This document shows positions 23,207 to 32,880 of a DNA stretch of 43,723 nt, in pieces. Positions within the stretch are counted from its first letter, which is position 1. Each line of letters starts with the position of its first letter. Under the pieces are notes generated by a model. That model was not told where the DNA came from. It made no database searches and saw only the letters and a list, made by a program, of their open reading frames with translations. A program made the position numbers and the translations under genes. Origin of the DNA: Caldalkalibacillus mannanilyticus JCM 10596 (GTDB lineage: Bacteria; Bacillota; Bacilli; Caldalkalibacillales; JCM-10596); NCBI RefSeq assembly GCF_000615945.1, contig NZ_BAMO01000042.1, positions 1-43,723 on the forward strand, given 5' to 3'.

Positions 23207-23641
23207 TTAAGCATTCGCCTTCTCATAAAGAGCTGTGAGGCTATCAACGATCTGTTCTAAACTACGGTCTTCAATTTCATGACGTTGAACCATTCCGACG
23301 ATCTCCCCGTCCTTTAACACAGCAAAGGAAGGCGAAGATGGAGGAAACCCTGTGAAGTATTCACGCGCTTTTGCCGTTGCTTCCTTATCCTGACCAGCAA
23401 AAACAGTAAGTAGATGATCTGGTTTCTTCTCATGCTGAAGAGAAGCGACTGCTGCAGGTCTAGCTAATCCAGCCGCACAACCACAGACAGAATTGACCAC
23501 GACAAGAGTAACTCCCTTTGTATTCTCTAGCTCATTTACCACATCATCAGGAGCAAGCAGCTCTTTAAAACCGTTCTTCGTTAGTTCCTCACGCATTGGT
23601 TGAACCATAGACGCCATGTAGTCGTTATAAAACATGTTCAT
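23207..23641 (-). CDS. brxA: Bacilliredoxin, BrxA/BrxB family, 144 aa
   Basis: Bacilliredoxins remove bacillithiol from protein disulphides after oxidative stress. The active site is the CGC in VVVNSVCGCAAGLARPAA (about residues 53-55), in a thioredoxin-like fold that continues VFAGQDKEATAKAREYFTGF and PSSPSFAVLKDGEIV with the RHEIE motif. The start MNMFYNDYMASMVQPMREEL resembles YphP (BrxA) more than YqiW (BrxB), so I use brxA with caution. GGGAGG precedes the ATG. It is the last gene in the minus-strand core block, 78 bp after hfq. Confidence 0.86.
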   Translation of the reverse strand: MNMFYNDYMASMVQPMREELTKNGFKELLAPDDVVNELENTKGVTLVVVNSVCGCAAGLARPAAVASLQHEKKPDHLLTVFAGQDKEATAKAREYFTGFPPSSPSFAVLKDGEIVGMVQRHEIEDRSLEQIVDSLTALYEKANA

Positions 23642-23718
23642 TATTTATAACCTCCCAAAAATCTTTGTTTCTCTTGGTCTTTATTATCACCGATTAAAAC
23701 AATCGCTTACTCTTACTT

Positions 23719-23952
23719 TTACTCTTGCTCTTGTGGCATAAGCGATACTGCTCTCGCCGGTGTAAAAGTAGAAATTGCATGCTTATAAACAAGCTGCTGC
23801 TTACCTTCACTATCGATGACAATGGTAAAGTTATCAAATGCTTTGATAAAACCTCTTAGCTGAAAACCGTTTAGCAGGTAAACAGTAACAGGGATATTAT
23901 CCTTTCGAATTTGATTTAGAAATGTATCTTGAATATTGATTGTTTGTTTCAT
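23719..23952 (-). CDS. hfq: RNA chaperone Hfq
   Basis: Hfq forms a hexameric ring that binds small RNAs and mRNAs. The 77-aa protein begins [20 protein letters not shown] and shows Sm1 ([20 protein letters not shown]) and Sm2 ([13 protein letters not shown], with the KH motif). It has a short C-terminal tail like other Gram-positive Hfq proteins. GAGGAGG precedes the ATG. It follows miaA by about 39 bp on the same strand, the usual order. Confidence 0.95.
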   Translation of the reverse strand: MKQTINIQDTFLNQIRKDNIPVTVYLLNGFQLRGFIKAFDNFTIVIDSEGKQQLVYKHAISTFTPARAVSLMPQEQE

Positions 23953-23991
23953 TGTGGTTCCTCCTCACGTATACTTGATTAATTATATTCT

Positions 23992-24930
23992 TCAATAACT
24001 ATAACTTTCCTGCACATATTGTGCAATTATTTCTTCATTTTCTTTCCATTTACTTAAATCTGTAACATCAAACCAAGTAACTTCCTTCATTCGTCTAAAC
24101 CACGTTAGCTGTCTTTTAGCATAACGTCTTGAATTTCGTTTTAGAAGCTCAATCGCTTCGTCTAAATTCATCTGTCCTTGTATGTATAATATTAATTCTT
24201 TATACCCTATTGCTTGTAGTGCTGTTGTATCTGGAGGTAATCCTAGAGAAAGTAGGCGTTTGACTTCCTCAAGCAGCCCTTCTTCTATCATCTGATCGAC
24301 TCGCTGGTTAATTCGGTCATATAGAACCTTTCGATCCATCGTAAGCCCAATCATAACTAACTGATAAGGGGATGTTCGATCCCAGTCTTGTTGATATGCC
24401 GACATACTTTGACCTGTACTATCGATTACTTCTAGCGCTCGAATCACCCTGCGTGCATTATTAGGATGGAGCTCTTTAGCATATTCAGGGTCTTTCATAG
24501 TCAGCACTTGATGGAGAGCTTCTGCTCCATGCTGTTGTAAATAAGCTTCCCATCGCTCCCTTACCTCTTTGTCTCCCCCTACTTCAGAAAATTGAAAATG
24601 ATGAGTGACAGATTGCACATATAAGCCAGTTCCTCCCACCAGAAGAGGGAGCTTATCCATAGCATGTATTCTGTCAATCTTCTGCAAAGCAAGAGCTTGG
24701 AAATCTGAAACAGAGAAGTCCTCATGAGGCTCTAAAATATCAATTAGATGATGGGGAATCCCCTCCTGCTCCTCTGGCTTAACCTTGGCAGTCCCTATAT
24801 CCATCCCTCGATAGATCTGCATTGAATCACCTGAGATAATCTCTCCATTATATTGTTTCGCCAGATGAATACTTAATTTTGTTTTACCTACAGCTGTAGG
24901 TCCCACAATGGCTAGTAACTTTTTCTTCAT
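23992..24930 (-). CDS. miaA: tRNA dimethylallyltransferase MiaA
   Basis: MiaA adds an isopentenyl group to A37 of tRNAs reading UNN codons; MiaB, also in this window, then thiolates that base. Motifs: P-loop LAIVGPTAVGKTKLSIHLAK, SGDSMQIYRGMDIGTAK, PHHLIDIL, GGTGLYVQSV, NARRVIRALEV, and the end YAKRQLTWFRR. Length of about 312 aa is normal. I chose the ATG at 24928-24930, which places the P-loop close to the N-terminus; it lies five bases after the stop of the methyltransferase gene. Confidence 0.93.
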   Translation of the reverse strand: MKKKLLAIVGPTAVGKTKLSIHLAKQYNGEIISGDSMQIYRGMDIGTAKVKPEEQEGIPHHLIDILEPHEDFSVSDFQALALQKIDRIHAMDKLPLLVGGTGLYVQSVTHHFQFSEVGGDKEVRERWEAYLQQHGAEALHQVLTMKDPEYAKELHPNNARRVIRALEVIDSTGQSMSAYQQDWDRTSPYQLVMIGLTMDRKVLYDRINQRVDQMIEEGLLEEVKRLLSLGLPPDTTALQAIGYKELILYIQGQMNLDEAIELLKRNSRRYAKRQLTWFRRMKEVTWFDVTDLSKWKENEEIIAQYVQESYSY

Positions 24931-24935
24931 CTTAT

Positions 24936-25718
24936 CTACCCCAATTCTATGACACCAAACCAATGAGAAGCGTATTTGCGCTCAATGGCCTTAAATCCCA
25001 AAGCATGAAATCTAGAGCTGTAGCTTGAGTCTTTTAAGATCACTTTTTGTCGTGCCACTCGCTTTGCCTCTTCAATGACCTCTACCGATAATGGACTGTA
25101 ATTAGCCATTTTTTTTAATGGAGATATCCCTGTTGACTCGACTTGCTGATTTTCAAACATCGGATCGAAGTAAACAATATCAAAGCCATCAGTTGGGCTT
25201 TGTTTAAGATATTCCAAATGCTCGGCATTCTTTACTTGAATTCTCTTCATAGCAGCATTCATGTCGGCAATGCCAGCATCCCATTCTTGCAATCCCTGTT
25301 GCACAAGATAGGCAAAAACGGATACTGACTCAATTCCTACTACGAATCCAGTGGGGCCAGTAGCAAATGAAGCGACAATAGAATCTGAAGCTAGACCTAG
25401 GGTACAGTCAAGAAAGGACATCCCTTCTTGTAACTCTGCTGCTTGCACTAAGGGATCATGTTCTCCCTTTCCTAATCTTTTGATGCGAAACATAGCGGAG
25501 CTGGGATGAAAAAAGAAAGGATTCTTTATATCTTCCTTGAATATACATTTGATTCCTTCAGTTTCCACTAGAATAAGATACTCAGCTTGACACTGCTTCA
25601 ACATCTGTTGAACAGAGTACCTCTTTCTTTTAATATAGGGAAATTGAAGCTCTTCCGCAATCTTTCTTGCCTGATCTTCTAATTTTTCTTGTCCGCGTGT
25701 ACTGGTTGTGACTAACAT
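24936..25718 (-). CDS. Class I SAM-dependent methyltransferase (RsmJ-like), 260 aa
   Basis: A Rossmann-type methyltransferase is visible: motif I as MSFLDCTLGLASDSIVASFA (about residues 100-120), an acidic end of strand 2 (VGIESVS), and motif IV as FDIVYFDPMFE (about 175-185), which resembles the DPMFP/DPMYP motif of RsmJ-type rRNA methyltransferases. The first 90 residues form a separate lead domain. Its start overlaps the mutL stop (TAATG) and it is closely followed by miaA, so it belongs to the mutS-mutL-miaA-hfq transcript. Such a gene between mutL and miaA is found in Paenibacillaceae-type genomes. An RNA substrate is inferred. Confidence 0.78.
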   Translation of the reverse strand: MLVTTSTRGQEKLEDQARKIAEELQFPYIKRKRYSVQQMLKQCQAEYLILVETEGIKCIFKEDIKNPFFFHPSSAMFRIKRLGKGEHDPLVQAAELQEGMSFLDCTLGLASDSIVASFATGPTGFVVGIESVSVFAYLVQQGLQEWDAGIADMNAAMKRIQVKNAEHLEYLKQSPTDGFDIVYFDPMFENQQVESTGISPLKKMANYSPLSVEVIEEAKRVARQKVILKDSSYSSRFHALGFKAIERKYASHWFGVIELG

Positions 25719-27630
25719 TACATCACTCTTTTGAACATTTTTTCAATATCGTATTTTGTTATTAATACCGTAATCGGACGTCCATGGGGACAAGTAAAAG
25801 GGTTAGAAGTCTTTCTTAATTGCTCTAATAAAGCTTCCATTTCTCTATGTGTAAGATATTGGTTTGCTTTGATCGATTGCTTACAGGACATCATAATGGC
25901 AACTTCGTTTCTAAACGTAATCCACTCTATCTTCCCTTTTTGCTCTAGTACTCTCTGGATCATATCACGAATTAGTTGTTCTTCTCCTCCAGCCGGAAAC
26001 CATTGAGGATGAGAACGTATCATATAAGAATGATGTCCAAATTCTTCTAAAAATAGACCTATTTTAGCTAACTGAGTTAAATTTTCTTTAAGTACAGCAA
26101 ATTCCCCCGAAGTGAAGTCTAGGGAAATTGGAATTAACAACTCTTGACTTTCCTGTGCAGGATGACTTAGCTTATCATAAAAGAATTCATACCAAATTCT
26201 CTCCTGCGCTGCATGCTGGTCGATCATATATAGACCTTGTTCATTTTGCGCTAAAATATAGGTTCCATGAAGTTGAGCTAAGGGAGCGAGTAAAGGGATT
26301 GCCTCACTCTCCTCCGTATAAGAATCTGCAATGGATTCTGAATCTGCGGCTTTTGCTAGTGAATTCGTCAGATTCGTCAGCTCAATAGATTCAGTATCTA
26401 TATACTCCTCTGGAGATGGCTCCTCACGCACGACGCTTCCCCTAGGTTCAAGTGATCTTGCAGCCATTGCTCGCCCTTCCTGCTTCACCTGCTCCTGTAT
26501 CGGTACTCTATTTTTATTCTGCTGCCCTTCTACAGAAGCGCGGGGAGAAGGAGGAAAGACCTCTTCGACTGGAAGCTGAAATCTAATCGCCTGTTGAATG
26601 CTTTTTTCTTTTTCCCTTTTTTGTAGAGGCTTAGGAATCAATTCTTCCTTCCCTAAGGATGCTCGAATTTCTTGCTCCAGCCATGCTGTAAGTTCCTGTT
26701 CTTTACTTATTCGTATCTCCAATTTAGAAGGATGCACATTAATATCCAATAAACTAGGGTCCATCGAAAAAGAAAGAATAGCAAGAGGATAGCGATGAAT
26801 CGGTAACAGAGTTTGGTAACCCGCTACAATGGCTTGTTGCAGTGCATAGCTTTTTATATATCGACCATTAATAATTGTGGTCAGGTATTGTTTACTAGAA
26901 CGTGTAATTTCGGGTTTTCCTAGAAATCCCTTCACCTCGAAATCAATATGCGTCGCTTGAAAGGGAACCATTTGCTTCGCTGTACTTGTCCCAAAGATCG
27001 CTGAAATGACATGAAGAAGCTGCCCATTTCCGCTCGTAGACAAGAGTTCTCGGGCATTATGTGTCAAGGTGAAAGAGATTTCGGGATGAGCCATTGCCAT
27101 TCGATTCAAAAATCTGAGATATGACTTAACTCTGTATGAATGGTTTTTAGATACTTATACCTAGCTGGAGTATTATAGAAGAGCTCTCTCACTTCGATAG
27201 ACGTTCCTTGTCGAAGAGGAGCATCCTCTATTTCCTTGATCTTTCCACCTTCAATACTGACCCTAGTCCCTACATCGTCTATCCCATTCCACGTCATCAG
27301 GGTTAGCTTAGAAACGGCCGCAATACTAGGTAATGCCTCTCCTCGAAAGCCAAGCGTAGAGATACGAAAAAGATCCTGATCGGTCAACAATTTACTTGTA
27401 GCATGTCGTTCAAAAGCACGTGTGCTATCCTCCCGATCCATGCCTACTCCATCATCAATAATTTTAATAGAATCTAATCCACCCTCTGAGATATGGACCT
27501 CGATCCGGCTACTCCCCGCATCGATCGCATTCTCAACCAGCTCCTTGACAACGGAAGCAGGTCTCTCTACCACTTCTCCAGCCGCAATTTTATTCGATAG
27601 ATGTTCGTTCATAACTTGAATTTTTGGCAT
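25718..27630 (-). pseudogene. mutL: DNA mismatch repair protein MutL, frameshifted at a T5 run
   Basis: MutL links mismatch recognition by MutS to strand repair. The N-terminal ATPase motifs are all there: [20 protein letters not shown] (with the catalytic Glu), [24 protein letters not shown]. After TELSHISDF the frame ends; at 27107-27111 five bases should be six to continue [15 protein letters not shown]. The C-terminal part has the nuclease-domain features LAQLHGTYILAQNEQGLYMI, DQHAAQERI (DQHAxxER), ACKQSIKA-type SCKQSIKA and CPHGRPI. Length of about 637 aa is normal. Starts 15 bp after mutS. Confidence 0.93.
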
Positions 27631-27645
27631 GTTTCTACCTCAATT

Positions 27646-30260
27646 CTATGATTGGCTTTTTTTGATATTTTGCTGTAGCTGAAATAAATAATTGAGTGCT
27701 TCTAGAGGTGTCATCGTGACTAGATTCAGGCCTTCTACATCCTCCAAGCAAGCTAACAATGCTTCTTCCTGAGGATTCTTTCCCACTTGATCAAAAAAGG
27801 ATAGCTGCTCAAGCGGTGGGCTCTCTGCAATTGTCGAAGCAGACTGTTTGGCTCCAGAAGCGAGAATGGTTTTTCCCTCTAATTCGATAAGAATCTCTTG
27901 AGCCCGCAGAATTACTTCTCGGGGCAGTTCTGCCAACTGAGCCACATGTATTCCATAGCTTCGGTCTGCTTTTCCTTCCTTCACGGTGTGTAAGAAAATA
28001 ACTCGACCGTCCTTCTCTGAGCATGCTACATGAATATTCGTCAGTCGTTCCAAGCTAGTAGATAGTTCGGTTAGTTCATGATAATGGGTTGAAAAAAGAG
28101 TTTTCGCTTGAACATGATTATGAATATATTCAACCACAGCTTGAGCCAGCGACATACCGTCATATGTTGACGTACCTCTTCCTATTTCATCCAACAAAAT
28201 TAAACTCTGAGCTGTTGCTTGAGTAATGGCTTGCTTGGTTTCCATCATCTCCACCATAAAGGTGCTCTGACCTCCAACAAGATCATCTGCTGCGCCTATT
28301 CTCGTAAAGATTTGATCAAACATAGGTAGAACTGCTTCTGAGGCAGGAACATAACACCCCATTTGAGCCATAATGGAAATCAAAGCGACTTGTCTCATAT
28401 AGGTGCTCTTCCCTGCCATATTAGGTCCTGTGATGAGCAATAGCTGCCGCTTGTCGTTATCCATATAGACATCATTGGCAATGTATTGTGAGTCTTTTAA
28501 CACTTTTTCTACAACCGGATGCCTTCCTTTTTTTATCGCTAAGGTGCCTTCCTCGCTAAATATAGGCTTCACATAGCGATATTTCTCACTCACTTTTGCA
28601 AATGAACACAGCACATCCATTTCAGCAACCTTTTCAGCTAGCTTCTGTAGTTTTGGAGTGAAGCGATTCACTTCCTCTCTCAGTTCAAGAAACAATTGAT
28701 ATTCAAGTTCTGTTAAACGGTCATTTGCTTCTAAGATAAGGCTTCTTTTTCCTTCAGCTCAGGAGTAATATAGCGCTCTGCATTCGCTAAGGTTTGCTTT
28801 CGTTCATAACGCCCTTCCTCCAATAGATGAGTATTCGCCCGTGTCACTTCAATGTAATAGCCAAATACCTTGTTAAAGCCGACTTTAAGGGATTTAATTC
28901 CTGTACGCTGGCGTTCAGAAGCTTCTAATTCTAAAATCCATCTTTTCCCGTTTTTACTAGCCTCCAGCAAACGAGCCAGCTCTGCATGATATTCTGCTTT
29001 AAAAATACCTCCATCCTTGATGGAAAGCGGTGGCTCCTCTAGCAAAGCACGCTCTAAAAGCTCTGCAAGATCTTGACATAGATCAAGCTTGTCCATTTCT
29101 TTTTGAATATACGAATGGGTTATTGAATCTACGACCCTTCTAATTTCAGGTAAGACTAATAGAGATTTTTTTAACTGGACTAAGTCCCTAGGGCTTACAT
29201 TTCCAAATGAAACTCGAACCGCTAGCCTTTCAAGATCGTAAACTTGATCAAGGAGTTGAACTAAATCTTCTCGTTCAATAGAATGTTGCAAAAAGGAAGA
29301 AACGACATCAAGTCGCTCTTCAACTTGACGCTGGTTTCGAAGCGGACGTTGAATCCATTTTTTAATTAAGCGTCCCCCCATAGCCGTACTGGTCTGATCA
29401 AGAAGCCAGAGCAATGAACCTTTTTTGTTCCCTTCTCTTATCGACTGGGTAATCTCTAAATTCCTTCTTGAAAAACTATCTAGCTTCAAGTAAGCCTTTG
29501 ACTCATACATTTGAAACGGCTTCAAATGCTGAATGGATCTCTTTTGTGTTTCATCTAGGTAGAGAAGTAACAATTCTAGACTTGTGCGGAGCGCTGGGTG
29601 CTCACCGATTTGTTCTAAGAGAGGAGTCTGATCCTGCCAACCTCTCTTTTCCTTCATCTTCTTCCATTGAATCGAATCCCTATAGTACTGTTGCAGCATC
29701 TCTTTTTCCTGTTCGGTAAAAGAAGCGTCTAAAACAACGATCTCTGAGGCGTAAAAAGAAGGGATTTCATCAATGACCAGAGAAATTTCATGAATTTCTG
29801 TACCAACAACTTCCCCCGTAGATAAATCGCAAGCAACCAGAGCAAAAACCCCTGTTTCCTTAGAAAGAAAGAGAATATAATTGTTCTCTCTCTCACTTAA
29901 CATTCCAGGATCCATCACTGTTCCCGGTGTAATCACTCGGATCACTTCACGCTTGACTACACCCTGTGCCTGTTTAGGATCCTCTGTTTGTTCACAAACA
30001 GCTACTTTATACCCTTTGTCAATGAGTTTTTTTATGTACTGCTCGGAAGAGTGAAAAGGAACTCCACACATCGGGATCTTATCCTCACTCCCCCCAGCTC
30101 TACCAGTCAAAGTAATTTCAAGCTCCCTTGAAGCTAGAACTGCATCTTCAAAGAAAAGCTCATAAAAATCTCCTAATCGAAAAAATAAAAAAGCATCTTG
30201 ATACTCAGATTTAATTTGCAAATATTGCTGGATCATTGGTGTGTATTGTGCTTGAGCCAT
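27646..30260 (-). pseudogene. mutS: DNA mismatch repair protein MutS, frameshifted
   Basis: MutS recognises mismatches. The N-terminal part has YTPMIQQYLQIKSEYQDAFL, FFRLGDFYELFFEDA (the mismatch-wedge F-x-E type motif near residue 37), and the core domain as far as YITPELKEKEA. There the frame breaks at about 28738-28741 (one C missing), and the ATPase continues: LLITGPNMAGKSTYMRQVAL (Walker A), LILLDEIGRGTSTYDG (Walker B) and FSTHYHELT. Total of about 871 aa is normal for MutS. GGAGG precedes the ATG at 30258-30260. It is downstream of the amidoligase gene and upstream of mutL. Confidence 0.94.
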
Positions 30261-30317
30261 AGTATCCTCCACCCTTGAAAATCGATATGATTATTATAGC
30301 ACAATTCCATAGATTCT

Positions 30318-31640
30318 TTAACTTTGATAAGGGGGAAGTTTCCATGGTTCACGAAGATCAGAGTGCTCATCCCAGCTGTAATTTTTCTTGATCAATGAAT
30401 AAAAGGCTTCGAGTTCCTTCTTATAGTCCTCAAATGTAGGACAATGTTGAAGCTCTTTCCATAAACTCTGTACAACAGGAAGAATGCTCTTTTTATCCCC
30501 GTTATAAAAGGCTTTTTGAATCTCGTACCGATTCAGGGGCATTGTTTTTAACTGTCTGTAATCTGATGAAATCACTTTTGCCAAACAAATCACTCCTCTG
30601 GCAATTGTCGGTGTCGTAATCCAGCTCGGAGGCGTTCGATACTCAAACCCACCATGAAACTGTTCTCTATAGTCACCGATAAAACCATATTTTGGCCTTC
30701 GACTGATGGATAGATCACTTTCCAGTAAAAAAAGAGGCAACGTTAAGTAATTATCCAAGGCACGAATGAAGTGAGAATGCAGATCCACACGGCTAAAGTG
30801 AATATGCCCTCCTATCGGGTAGCCTGAAAGGGGTTTCCCTCCAGCGAGAAACTCAATCTTAGGATGATTTACTTTTTTCACAGCGATACGGAGACATTCA
30901 TATATATTCGCAAATAATTTCTTAGGATTTTCCGTAGGAGCAGGACGCAGTTCTCCAATGGGGTATTTATTCCTCTTCCCTCGCAACCAGATGGCATCAT
31001 GCCCAACCCTTCCATTTCTAGAAAAATACTTGGAGGCAATTACATACTTTCCATTTTGGTGACGTAAGACAAACTCAAGATCTGCACCAAGTACAGCAGA
31101 AGATGTTGTTTCTCCATCTTTTAATATTTTTTGAAATTTTTTGTTGAATTTCTCCTGTGCTTGAGAACCCATTTCTTCTATAGGAGCGATAGAGACCAGT
31201 CGCTGTTTTGGCGCAGTAGATGTCACAATAACATCCACCATTCCCATATCATAGCCTAAGATGTAGAGTGAACGAATCGCCATCCGTTTTACCTTAAGTA
31301 ATTCTCGTGTTTGAATTTGCGGATTCAATCTAGTCCATTTTATTTTTGATTTTTTATGAATAGCCATCCATGGCTCATTCTCTTCTTTTTTTCCACGTTG
31401 AAATAAATCAATACACTCTAGTTGGAAGACATAGACACGATAATAGCTTTTGTACTTTTGATTTTTCGTTGTTTTGGTGATGCCATTCCAAGAGAGTAAG
31501 TCCTTCTCTCTTTCCTTCCTCTCTTCCGTTGTAGGCTTCACATAGTTTCTAACAGGAATCCCTGCTTGAACATATTGATCCATTGGTTCCTGAGCATTAT
31601 GATCAAGATAATCATGTAGTTCTTTCGTGTTTATTGTCAT
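30318..31640 (-). CDS. phiEco32-type COOH-NH2 ligase (amidoligase), about 440 aa
   Basis: The C-terminal half matches the phage phiEco32-like COOH.NH2 ligase type 2 family, an ATP-grasp-like or glutamine-synthetase-like amidoligase: GADLEFVLRHQNGKYVIAS (acidic metal motif), GELRPAPTENPKKLF, GGHIHFSRVDLHSHFIRALD and EYRTPPSWITT. The N-terminal 190 residues are a lead domain with several basic segments. It probably joins a carboxyl and an amine in a peptide, perhaps in the spore coat or wall given its place between cotE and mutS; that role is an inference. I chose the ATG at 31638-31640; a GTG twelve codons earlier is also possible. Confidence 0.78.
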   Translation of the reverse strand: MTINTKELHDYLDHNAQEPMDQYVQAGIPVRNYVKPTTEERKEREKDLLSWNGITKTTKNQKYKSYYRVYVFQLECIDLFQRGKKEENEPWMAIHKKSKIKWTRLNPQIQTRELLKVKRMAIRSLYILGYDMGMVDVIVTSTAPKQRLVSIAPIEEMGSQAQEKFNKKFQKILKDGETTSSAVLGADLEFVLRHQNGKYVIASKYFSRNGRVGHDAIWLRGKRNKYPIGELRPAPTENPKKLFANIYECLRIAVKKVNHPKIEFLAGGKPLSGYPIGGHIHFSRVDLHSHFIRALDNYLTLPLFLLESDLSISRRPKYGFIGDYREQFHGGFEYRTPPSWITTPTIARGVICLAKVISSDYRQLKTMPLNRYEIQKAFYNGDKKSILPVVQSLWKELQHCPTFEDYKKELEAFYSLIKKNYSWDEHSDLREPWKLPPYQS

Positions 31641-31724
31641 ATCCTGCACCCTTTTCTTCAGGAAATACACCTTCACTGTATCAACTTATGCTCTAGACGA
31701 ATAATGAGTGAAAAAAGGGCAAAG

Positions 31725-31749
31725 AAAAAGGAGGCCGAATAACCTCCCC
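31725..31749 (-). terminator. Terminator after cotE
   Basis: On the minus strand GGAGGT pairs with CCTCC across TTATTCGG and runs into TTTTTC, just behind the cotE stop. Confidence 0.65.
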
Positions 31750-31753
31750 CAAA

Positions 31754-32322
31754 TTAATCTAAATCATCAATGAGAAACTCAGGATCTAAATCTTCATAAT
31801 CTTGATCCACATCTTCATCAAAACCAAAGTCCTTATCATCAAAATCACTACATCCATCAGGCATACCATTACACACACTTTAGTTTCTCCAATCACTTCC
31901 ACCCCAAATTCTCTTTCTACTTGAACAAGAACAGAGTTTCCAGAGTTGGAAATGGTGGCCTCGCAAGCTGTAGGTTGTTGTATCACTTTGGCAACCACAT
32001 CCATATCACTATCTAGACAATTTTTATCTACGACAGTAAGAGGGACATGATCCACATAAGATACGGTTTCCGTTGCAACTTCTGTTTTTGTATTATTGTT
32101 GAACGAGTACCAAAAGTGAATATCATACGTACCGCTTACTTCCACTGAGTCACCCACCTTTTCAGTAGTCAAGGTATGATTAATAATCCAACATCCTAAA
32201 ATACTGGTAGGAGAGTGTGTAGGTGTAATCGTATGAGTAGCTTGAGTAAACTTTCTTCCTTTACCACAAACTGCCTTTGTAATAATCTCACGACATTGAA
32301 CATCTTTTTCTGTATGAGACAT
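31754..32322 (-). pseudogene. cotE: Outer spore coat morphogenetic protein CotE, frameshifted near the end
   Basis: CotE directs assembly of the outer spore coat from the mother cell. The protein shows [52 protein letters not shown] and [17 protein letters not shown], as in the family. At about 31861-31880 the frame shifts within a GT-rich stretch; the other frame gives [20 protein letters not shown] and the very acidic end DPEFLIDDLD typical of CotE, with a stop at 31754. GGAGGAGG precedes the ATG. Position between ricA and mutS is the conserved one. Expression under sigma-E is expected from family knowledge. Confidence 0.88.
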
Positions 32323-32386
32323 TTCTAGCTACCTCCTCCAAACATCGCGTTCAGTTAATTGTATGCAGGACATCCGTCTACGGTGC

Positions 32387-32433
32387 AAAAAAAGCATCGA
32401 ATTTCTTTTTAAGAAATTCGATGCTTTTCTTTT
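32387..32433 (-). terminator. Strong terminator between ricA and cotE
   Basis: AAAAGCATCGAATTTCTT and its complement AAGAAATTCGATGCTTTT flank a three-base loop. It ends the miaB-ricA transcript, so cotE must have its own promoter. Confidence 0.85.
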
Positions 32434-32442
32434 GAATCCATC

Positions 32443-32877
32443 CTAACGTATTGGACAGGACGGATTTGAACCACCTGTTTGCCCAGATAGAGGATCTCCA
32501 CCTGTGGAAATAATAATTTGATCCGTAACTGTATTGGAAATCACAGAAGTAATGAGTTGTAGTAATTCATTTACTTCAAGCTGAGATTGCTTAAATTCTT
32601 GCACAACAGGGATTTCGTCAAGCTCTTGATGTAATTTCTCCAAGGAATCCTCTACTTCTCCCAAATGCTTCTCTTTTTCATAGTGTTCTGCATGAACCGC
32701 TTGCTTTTGCTTAAATTTAATAACGTTGATTAGTTTCTGTACTTTCTCATTCTTTTTAATTTGTTGCTCTGCTTTTTTGAAGAATTCTACTTCTTCTGAT
32801 TGTGAAATCAATAAAGCTAGTCTTTCCGCTTGCTCCATAATCTCTTTTCTCGTTACCGTTTTCTCCGTCTTTTCCAT
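32443..32877 (-). CDS. ricA: RicA (YmcA), YlbF/YmcA-family protein
   Basis: RicA works with RicF and RicT in the Y-complex, which affects biofilm, competence, sporulation and RNase Y activity. The 144-aa helical protein has TRKEIMEQAERLALLISQSE, VEFFKKAEQQIKKNEKVQKL, INVIKFKQKQAVHAEHYEKE and LEVNELLQLITSVISNTVTD, in line with the family. A terminal Cys (NPSCPIR) could be the Fe-S ligand known for RicA. GGAGG precedes the ATG. Its start lies three bases after the miaB stop, so the two are co-transcribed. Position next to cotE supports the name. Confidence 0.88.
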   Translation of the reverse strand: MEKTEKTVTRKEIMEQAERLALLISQSEEVEFFKKAEQQIKKNEKVQKLINVIKFKQKQAVHAEHYEKEKHLGEVEDSLEKLHQELDEIPVVQEFKQSQLEVNELLQLITSVISNTVTDQIIISTGGDPLSGQTGGSNPSCPIR

Positions 32878-32880
32878 GAT

